From: Humulus lupulus
Taxonomy: Eukaryota; Streptophyta; Magnoliopsida; Rosales; Cannabaceae
NCBI RefSeq assembly: GCF_963169125.1
Contig: NC_084793.1
Span: 214,174,652-214,238,651 of the forward strand
Reading direction: 5' to 3'
Length of the DNA stretch: 64,000 nt
Shown here: positions 56,112 through 64,000 of the stretch, piece by piece
Numbering within the stretch: position 1 is the stretch's first letter
Layout: every line of letters begins with the position of its first letter
Program-made: the position numbers and the translations under genes
The notes under the pieces: model-generated
The model's database searches: none
Told to the model about the DNA's origin: nothing
What the model saw: the letters and a program-made list of their open reading frames with translations, nothing else

Positions 56112-57922
56112 ATCATAACAATAATATATAATACATAATCTTAATTTTTATTAAAAAATTATCATTTATATTTAAAAAGGTTATCATATTATATATATAT
56201 ATTTTAAAAAAAAATCATAACCAATGTTTTGGTTTGATTTTTCTTTTAATATGTTTATGTCATTATTTTATATATAATATTGTTTATTATTTGAAATTTA
56301 TATGACGATGATACAAATTGAATAAAAATAATCAATAAATTCTATAAATAAAACCAAACAAATATCCATTGCATGTTACTTGTATCTAGTATATATAAAT
56401 ATATATACTAGGTCATATAATTTTTTTTTGTAGCATTTTCATGTAACCCTTAAACCTAAAAAAATAGTATAATTACCATTTTATATTCTAATATTAAAGG
56501 AAATTATACTATATTTTTATATATTTTTAAAAAATATAAAAGACTATTGGATTTCATCATGTCTTGTACAAGTGAAATTGTTCATGTTGTTGCTATTGCA
56601 TAAGTCAAGCATCATATTTTTTAAAAAAAGGTAAGGAAATTTCCTTTAATAGGTAAATCAGACATAATCCATTACATGAAGATATTGCTCATAGAGCATG
56701 ATCAACAATAATAGGTTTACCAAGTTGTTTACAATAAAAAGAAAGAAAACCCTAACTAAATGTTCAATAAGTCGACAATTATCGAGCATTTAAAGAGAGT
56801 GGGGTAAACTAGGTTTCCAAACCAAATAAGTGACATATTTTTTAATATCGCGTAATACATTTTTTTAAAAATATTTTTTTAAGTATATTGAATTTATTTT
56901 TTTCTCGAACTATTATCACTTTCAAATCGTACTCCTGAATTTTTCTGCTTGTTAAAAATTTCCTCCAATTTACGTCCTACATAGCTAATAGAAAGTGATA
57001 TTAGTGATATGGCACCATGGACACGACACTTGTACAGTTTAAATTAAAAAATTAAAATTCAATTAAAAACTAAAAAAAACAACTAAACTTAAAAATTTTA
57101 ATAAATAAAATTAAAATTCAAACAATATTTAAAACTTTATTAAATGAGTTATATAAAATCATTATACACAATGAGGTTTAAAAATATAAAAACAAAAACT
57201 GACTTCAAATAAAAAAATGAAACCCTAAACCTAAACTAAACCGAATATTCATTCCCTTTCCTCTTCTTCTTCTCAAGCGGCTGGCCATGTTGGGTAGCGT
57301 CGACATGACAATGGTGAAGGTCAACAACAAAACTGGGCTAGGAGGAAGGGGTTGTTTATAGGTTCACTCGAATATGCTTTGGTGATGAAGATCTAAGCTG
57401 AGCAAAGATCGATGCAGAAAAGCTAATGGCCTGAGTTTGGATCAACGTGAGGCTTCATTTTGAGTTTTGGATTGACTAACCAAACACTGATGGGCAATGG
57501 GTCGTCGAGGAAGGGTTCGAGATGGATTGTAAGTTTTGGGTTGTCAAGGAAGGGTCCACTATTGACTGGCCAACCCCATCAATCTCGCGTGACCTCACAA
57601 AATACAACCCAACCCTGCCGATCTTGCCCATGTACCCCGATCACCACTCAACCAAGATCTAAAGTTGTGCCAAACTTTACCAAACATGTTGTGCGCCCAA
57701 TCTCCATCTGAGACCTCTATTGTTGACTGTGCAACAAGAAGAGTGAGAAGAAGAAAATGAGGTAATGAAGATCTATGAAGAAAAAGAAGAAGAAGAAGAT
57801 GGGGGTAATGAAGATCTGTGATGAAGAAGAAGAAGAAGAAGAAGAAGAAGATATGGTGAAGTAGATTTGGGCAAGAAGATTAAAGAACGAAAAAGAACAG
57901 GTTGAATGAACTATGAAGAATA
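56112..57922. other. Intergenic AT-rich DNA, no gene recognised
   Basis: I see no reliable coding sequence. It holds a perfect 12-bp-arm palindrome at 56386-56411, transposon-like debris around 56930-57190, a moderately GC-rich stretch (57240-57720) with only short unconvincing frames, and a GAA/AGA microsatellite (57783-57799 and 57821-57851). Confidence 0.5.
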
Positions 57923-59044
57923 TGCTAGGGTTTGTGCCCTAAAAGCATGTGAAAAGACTTTTTTTTTTATTGATTTAAATAAAAGTACAATTTTATTATA
58001 GTTGATTATAGAAATTATTGCCTGAATAATTTATATATAAATATCAGAAAATTTCATATTCATTTATGAGAATACAATGTTGTATGCATACGAGAGAATT
58101 AAGATCATATATAATGAATAAAATAGTCATCAACATATTAAAGTATGAAATCTTTAATCAATGCTTGCTAGTACGACTTACTAAGCATATGATTGGATGC
58201 AAGTAATCTAGATTCAGATTACTAATGTGGGTAGACATCTTGGTAAATGTACTTTATATAATTATGATTATATATGACTGGACCGATGTGAATTAATTTA
58301 TTTATAAACTTATTATTTGCCATAAAGATTTAATTCATATCTTAAAAGATGATCATTTGTAGATTAGTCTAAATCTTGAGTAGTCATGAACTCCTGTTCA
58401 TGTTTATTGGATCTTTTGATTCATTCGTTAAGATCTCTTAATATAATGAGGCTAGTGACTTTTATTTTGGAGATTCAATATCATGAGTGGATGGGAACAT
58501 GATTTTACAATTAGAATCCATGCTTTCCTAATGGATCGAATATTGGTTCCTTTAAGGGTTAATTCTGGGAGTGAATAGTTATTGAGCTCAAATCTATAAT
58601 ATGATTATAGATTAATTATTCACTGGGGAATTAATGGTACTTAAGGAACAAGAGGTAATTAGAAGGGTAAAACGGTAATTCTTGACAAACACTAATTAGC
58701 GAACCAATAAATGGAGGGCATAACTACATATATTGATTATATCAATAGACTACAAGAGAATACTCTCTAAATATAATTCTATAATTACTAAGAGTGCAAT
58801 TCCAAATTTATAATGGAGTAATAATAGAATTAATAAATAAGATTATTCAGTTAAAGAGTTTAATTAATGGTCTGGTTTATTGGAGCTTAGTATTATAGGT
58901 CCATGGTCCCTGAGTCACCTCTGTCCTATACTGTCAAGGGTAAAGATGTTGAAAGTTAGTTAACTACTGCTACTCATTTACCCATTTAATTTATCAAACA
59001 AAAATTAGATTTGGTTCAAGCTTAAGTGTAAGAAAAATAAAAAA
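57923..59044 (+). mobile_element. Copia-type LTR fragment
   Basis: TGCTAGGGTTTGTGCCCTAA is a typical start of a plant copia LTR. About 1.1 kb without coding frames follows, up to the Sirevirus LTR at 59045, which probably cut it. The other end is not seen in this window. Confidence 0.5.
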
Positions 59045-59621
59045 TGACACAATCATTTTTACTTGGTCCAGCCATGATTTCGCACAACCTACTCCATGGG
59101 ACCTAGTCCAGAGGTGAAGCAAATCCACTAAAATAATCAGAGTTATTACAAGTATACACAACTGTAAAACAAATTAAAACTCCATTCTAATATGCTTTAC
59201 AAACAAGTAATCAACTCCCATATTTTATGAAAATCTTCAAGCAACCAGCCTCCCACTGGCTTTGAAATTCACTGGACTCCCTCCATTTGCTGCTCAAGCT
59301 CCCTTTGAGACTTAGCTTGAACTCCCTTCAAGCTTTGCACCAAAAATCGCAAGAAGAATGGTGAAGAATCACCAAAACGCCGTGGGCAATGAACAATGAA
59401 GTACTAAATGCTTCAGACCTTTTACAGAGAATGTTTCTTGGAGAAGACACTTTTTAGTTGCTAAAAAAGGTAGGGGAAACACAAACAAAACAAATATATA
59501 TGCTAGGGCACAAAATAGGAAAGCCAACTAAGAAAATCATGTGCTGAAATAGAAATCACGTGCTACTGGGCTTTGAGTGTTATAACATGAAAAACAATGC
59601 AAGACAAAAATAACACTTACA
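59045..59621 (-). repeat. Sirevirus 3' LTR
   Basis: On the minus strand it begins TGTAAGTGTTAT right after the polypurine tract. The left limit (TGACACAATC at 59045) is inferred from the end of the neighbouring LTR fragment and a TG at that point, so the length of 577 bp is provisional. Confidence 0.5.
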
Positions 59622-59638
59622 AACTCCCCCTTTGGCAT
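59622..59638 (-). other. Polypurine tract of the Sirevirus
   Basis: On the minus strand ATGCCAAAGGGGGAGTT directly precedes the 3' LTR. This AAGGGGGAG pattern is typical of Sireviruses. Confidence 0.7.
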
Positions 59639-60110
59639 GCATATGAATAGTGAACTTGATTTTTAATTTTAGCACACAAAGCTGACAAAAATAGTAACAG
59701 GCAAATTTAATAATAGCAGCTAACTATATTAGATAAAAGTGATACCAATAACAAATCCACTTGCTCAAAATACAATCAAATATCAACAGAGGATATTCAA
59801 AAGCAGCAGGTAGTAAGATTATTTCAAACATAACTAAGAAGAAGACAAACAAAGATAGATAACAAAAATGTGATCTAAAGAAACTCCCCCTCAGTGTTCA
59901 GAGGGCATGCCAAAGCTGAACCGCAATTATTTGGAGGAAGAAGGTTGCTTCTTCTTCTAGCGAAGCTTCAAGGTGCCTAGAGGCACAACAAACTCCCCCT
60001 GCGGGGCAGCGATAGTAGGCACGGACTAGGGGTCAGCAAGACGGGAACCACTAGCAGCAGAGCTAGGGACTTGCTCCCCCTGAGATGGTGATGCTTCCTT
60101 AAATGAGTCA
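59639..60110 (-). mobile_element. Sirevirus 3' untranslated region
   Basis: Between the env-position gene and the polypurine tract. No frame is convincing. It contains repeated short purine-rich blocks on the minus strand (AGGGGGAGT near 59890, GCAGGGGGAGTT near 59998, AGGGGGAGC near 60080), resembling extra copies of the polypurine tract, a known habit of Sireviruses. Confidence 0.6.
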
Positions 60111-61716
60111 TCAACAACGGAGGACAGAATAGAGAGAGGAGGAAAACTCAAGGTGGCTAAGAACTGCATACTGAAAGGCTAGATTTTGAGCTTCAGGCAA
60201 TCCAAACTCAGATTTGATGGACCGAAACTCAATTCTGAGAGAATGAATCCACTCAAACAATCTATACTTCCATGAGGATTTTTTGACAACCAAGGAAGAT
60301 GTACTCATAGGATCTTTAACTGAGGGACCTTTCTTCTTAGCTTTGTACCTAGTGAAGGCCAAGTTTATGGCCTTGAGTGAGATGCATGTGTTCAAGCTTT
60401 TGGATGGGACAATGGAGAAAAGGTCAGCCACTCGCTGAATCAGACAAGGAAGAGGAAAAATCCTAAATACCACGAGCCACAAGGTAGCATCCAATATAAC
60501 CTGAAACAGGCAGTGAGGTAAACTGACAGTCTTACGGTTATCCACTGCAAAGAGGAAGTGAGCCAATTCAGCCCCAGTCATGGACTTATGAGTGGTGGGC
60601 TGCCAATTGAGGATAGCAACGATGTGCAAAATGCAGTAGAGAGGGGTGAGTTCAACAGCAAGAACCGCATTGGAAGCGGGCCATGTCGAAGAAGGGTTTC
60701 CAGTGAGAGAGCGAGCAACCTCATCCATGTCTGGACTAAACACAACAGAGAGCACAGGCTCATCAATCAATGGCAGGTGTAAACATTCTGCAATAACCGC
60801 TGGAGAAAAAGGAATCCAATTGCCATGTAAAAAAACTTTCCCAAAATTTTCATGGACTGGGTCAATGACATCAATAAACAGATTAGAGTAAAATTCATGC
60901 ACCAAAGATTGACAAGGGACACGCAGAGCATACCCAGACTCTTTCCACCCATGAAGTGCAATAAGTTCATACAAACCCAAAGAACCAAACTCCTTGAAAT
61001 CTATTAATCTCTTAGGCAGTAATTTTCTCAAAGAAATAGACCTATTAAAATGATCCTTATAGGAGTTATTCAGAAACAGGGTACCTCTAGAGGAGGAGGA
61101 GACAGGAGCCTTGCCTTTGGTAAATGAAGAAGAGGTCGGTGCCTTCGGTGTAGGTAGGGGCACTGTCTTGGGCTTCTTGGAAAGACGAGATAGAGGTGGG
61201 GAGTCCTGAGTCGGTTGGGACTCAACGAGAGGAGCTGGCTTGCGTTTTCAAGCCAGTATCTTGAATCGACCAGAAGAATCGGGCGGAGCAGAGGGAAAGG
61301 CAGAGGTTTGGGTACGGTGCCTAGTGCGGATGGCGATACCACTGGGTTTGGGTGGGGGGAAGGTGATGGTGGAAATGAGAGAGGCACAGGATGGAGAAAT
61401 GGCTGGGCTAAGGTCACGAAGAAGTGGGGGGGGGGGGGGGGGGAGGTTCGCGGAGTGGTGAGGGTGGCAGAGTAGAGTCTAAGAGAGGAGGAGGAGGAGG
61501 AGGAGGAGGAGGAGGAGATGGGTCTGTGGAAGGAGGTGGGTGGGGAAGGATATGTTCGGGGTTAGTGGGTTTAGGTTCACGAGGGTGGTCGGGAGATGGT
61601 GGGGGAGAGGAGGAGGAGGATTTGGGGAATAGAGTGGGGAGGCAATTGTGACGGCGAAGGACAAAGAGGTGGTTGGCATTTGGGATCGGCATCGGGGAAG
61701 AAAGGGTTAGGCACAT
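60111..61716 (-). pseudogene. Env-position gene of the Sirevirus, one frameshift and one stop
   Basis: The likely start is ATG at 61716. The N-terminal third is extremely proline- and serine-rich (encoded by GGA/GGT-type repeats on the plus strand at 61480-61520). An 18-base G run at 61426-61443 puts the upstream part out of frame, and a TGA lies near 61248. From 61163 the frame is open for 350 codons to 60111, with ALHGWKESGY, FLHGNWIPFSP and AECLHLP, which fits my memory of the 'putative plant transposon protein' family (PF20167) found in this position. No signal peptide or clear membrane segment is visible, so a true envelope function is doubtful. Role unknown. Confidence 0.7.
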
Positions 61717-62239
61717 GAAGAGAGAGAGAGAGAGAGAATGTTGGGAGGGAAATGAGAAAAATAGCTAAAAAAATTGATTTGAATTGATTTGTCTTTAATT
61801 TTTTATTTATTATTTTTTTGTTTAAAAAGTAGAAATCCCTTCAGCCATTACCAATTAGAGAGCCAAGCGCATAGGTAGCCCTCTCCACGGGCACACAATC
61901 CTAAGTGAAGGAGCAAACTACACAAAGAAAAGTGACTCAATGGTCGCTTTCACACTAAACCATAAGGCTTCTCTAATAGAGGAGACAATTCAATGCAATT
62001 ACTAAGAATGAGAAATCAAGCATCAAGTAAGACGACAAGAAATCATAAGCAAGCCTGCATCACTTCAAGACATATGACTGTGAAAAGCAAGTTGAAGAAA
62101 GACTCACATATGCAAATAGTCAAGTTAGAAGATGAAATCTCAAACTATATTCCTTATTTTCGTATCCCACATGTTATCACTCAAACATACAAACTCTTTT
62201 GACTTTCTCAAGTGAACACAACTTTGTGAACTCAAAGCC
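61717..62239 (-). mobile_element. Sirevirus spacer between pol and the env-position gene
   Basis: About 520 bp without a convincing frame. It includes a (GA)n microsatellite at 61718-61737 and an AT-rich stretch at 61760-61830. Confidence 0.55.
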
Positions 62240-64000
62240 TTAGTAAAAAAAATCAGCTAGTTGACTTTCAGATGCAACATGAGATAATACAATGGTTTTA
62301 GACTCAACTAACTCACGAAGGAAATGGTGGCAGATGTCGATGTGTTTAGTGCGAGAATGTTGGACAAGGATTTTGGAGAGATTGATGGCACTGATATTGT
62401 CACAATAGATGGTTGGAGTGTCAGGACAAAGGCAATAATCACGCAACATTTGTTTCATCCAAAGAAGTTGAGTGCGACAACTTCCTCCAGCAATGTACTC
62501 CGCTTCAACAGTGGAAAGCGAGATGAGGTTTTGCTTTTTACTGTGCCAAGAAACCAGGTTGTTCCCCACATAAAAACAGCCACTTGAAGTGCTTTTTCTA
62601 TCATCAAGATTGCTTGCCCAATCAGAATCACTAAAACCAACCAAGGAAAGATTAGTATCACAAGAGTACCAAAGACCAAAGTCAGTGGTACCAGCTAGGT
62701 ATTTTAGAATTCTTTTCACAGTAGTAAGATGCAATTAAGTGGGGCAGCTTGATATCTAGCGCAAACCCCAACACTGAAACAAATATCAGGAGGACTTGTA
62801 GTAATGTAAAGTAAACTACCTATCATACTTCTATACAATGCTGCATCAACCTTTTTACCTGTCTTGTCTCTGATCAGTTTGGCAGTGGTGCCCATAGGTG
62901 TGCATACATGTTTTGCATTTCTAAACCAAACTTTTTGACCAAGTTTTTGGCATATTTTGATTGAGACAAGAAAATGCCATTGTCGAGTTGTTTAATTTCC
63001 AAACCAAGAAAGTAACTTAGTTCACCAACCATACTCATTTCAAATTCCTTATTCATTAGTTGAACAAAGGAGTGAGTGTGTCCATCACAAGTGGATCCAA
63101 ATACTAGGTCAACAACATAGATTTGGGCACAAACAATACTGGGATTTAGAGGTTTAATAAACAAAGTTTGATCAGCATTACCTCTAGTATACCCATTTTC
63201 AAGCAAGTAGGTGGTGAGATGATCATACCACGCCCTCAGAGCTTGCTTAAGCCCATACAATGCCGTGTTCAGCTTGTAGACATGGTCTCCATGATGAGGG
63301 TCCTCAAATCTAGGAGGTTGCGACACATAAGCCTCTTCCACAAGGATCCCATTCAAGAAAGCACTCTTGACATCCATTTGGTACAACTTGAACTTCATGT
63401 AACACGCCACAACCATCAAAAGTCTTATAGATTCTAATCTAGCCACCGGAGTAAACATTTCCTCAAAGTACACTCCCTCAATCTAAGTATACCCCCGAGA
63501 AACTAATCTTTCCTTGTTGCGCACCACATTTCCCACTTCATCAGTCTTATTTCTGAATATCCACTCAGTACCAATGATGTTGGCACCCAAAGGACGAGGA
63601 ACATGAGTCCACACTTTATTTCTCTCAAATTGTTGAAGCTCATCTTGCATGGCATATATCTAGTGCTCATCTTTACGGGTATCCTTGACTGATTTTGGCT
63701 CCACTGAAGAAAGATAACAAGCATTAGCAATTTCATTTGCTAGTTTCTTCTGAGTCACCATCACCTCATTTGGATGACCAATAATGGAGGATAGAGGATG
63801 AACTTTGGGTATCCATGTGGGTGGTCCCTTTTTCTGATGAATTCCGAAGTCAGAGGAGACAACATTTTCTGGAATGGAAGACACATCGGAAGCCTCAGAT
63901 GTTTCAGTGGTAGCATCAATTTCCTCAATTTTAGATGCACTTGGTTCATTTACAATTTGTGATGCAACATGAAGAATGGATGAGTCGACAAGATTGTGGA
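62240..64000 (-). pseudogene. Sirevirus pol: linker, reverse transcriptase, RNase H (partial)
   Basis: The window begins inside the variable linker after integrase (GPPTWIPKVHPLSSIIGHPN near 63790-63850). Reverse transcriptase follows (about 63650-62880), with MDVKSAFLNG near 63370. Its active site reads IYVVDLVFGS near 63100-63125: the first Asp of the usual YVDD is Val, which would abolish activity. RNase H (62734-62240) has FSDSDWASNLDDRKSTSG and VEAEY, and ends in ESQLADF. Stops at 63660-63662 and about 63484, and a frameshift between 62874 and 62734, also break it. The upstream gag and integrase parts are outside the window. Confidence 0.85.

Larger units (their letters stand above)
59045..64000 (-). 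mobile_element. Sirevirus-type Ty1/copia element, 3' half
   Basis: On the minus strand: the end of the pol linker, reverse transcriptase and RNase H (64000-62240), then a gap, an additional gene in the env position (61716-60111), a G-rich polypurine tract and the 3' LTR (59621-59045). Pol followed by an env-position gene and a long 3' untranslated region is the layout of Sireviruses (Maximus/SIRE). The 5' half lies beyond the window. Confidence 0.75.

Noticed and set aside
57460..57711. 83-codon plus-strand frame in a GC-richer stretch
   Set aside because: No recognisable domain, repeated internal phrases, no gene context. May be decayed genic or transposon DNA.
1..64000. tRNA, rRNA or snoRNA genes
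   Set aside because: I found only 12-base tRNA primer-site matches at LTR borders and no complete tRNA or rRNA sequence by reading both strands.

Overview
This is a stretch of plant nuclear heterochromatin. I see no single-copy host gene, tRNA, rRNA or CRISPR array in it; almost everything is a transposable element inserted in another one. The families present are Ty3/gypsy chromoviruses with very long LTRs, a Tat-type gypsy element with an archaeal-type RNase H, Ty1/copia elements including a Sirevirus, and a plant L1-type LINE. With the initiator-Met tRNA primer sites and the short GT-AG introns, they point to a flowering plant, probably a dicot. I cannot name the species.

Reading the 5-bp target-site duplications (TSDs) gives this stack. 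(1) The outermost layer is a broken Tekay/Del-type chromovirus LTR, seen as three plus-strand pieces (about 1666-1909, 36880-37201, 53594-53739) with a primer site at 53742. At 1666-1681 it is fused, through a small palindrome, to an oppositely oriented chromovirus end (943-1665). (2) A non-autonomous, LARD-like LTR element (1915-36879) sits in that LTR. Its 5' LTR carries a LINE (2911-7894). Its 3' LTR carries a minus-strand copia element (11058-36422). (3) The copia element has a 2-kb solo LTR (12515-14560) in its own 3' LTR and a Tat gypsy element (20769-33404) in its leader. (4) To the right, a 2.46-kb minus-strand solo LTR (37207-53593) was split by a complete 13.9-kb Tekay-type chromovirus (38206-52127), which holds a 596-bp copia-type solo LTR just before gag.

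From 53.8 to 57.9 kb the DNA is very AT-rich and holds non-autonomous DNA-transposon debris: a foldback element with a possibly plastid-derived core, a 666-bp Mutator-like MITE, a possible Helitron end and AT-rich tandem repeats. From 57.9 kb a copia LTR fragment is followed by the 3' half of a minus-strand Sirevirus with a gene in the env position; it runs off the window.

Every sense-strand gag/pol gene in the window is broken by stops, frameshifts or lost catalytic residues. The striking exception is a gene on the antisense strand of the Tat element, between integrase and the 3' LTR. Four coding exons (31613-30941, 30856-30074, 29974-29502, 29403-28891) join through canonical GT-AG introns with compatible phases into an uninterrupted 813-codon reading frame. 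A likely 5'-UTR intron and a TATA box (32371-32381) lie upstream. It is the best candidate in the window for something still functional.
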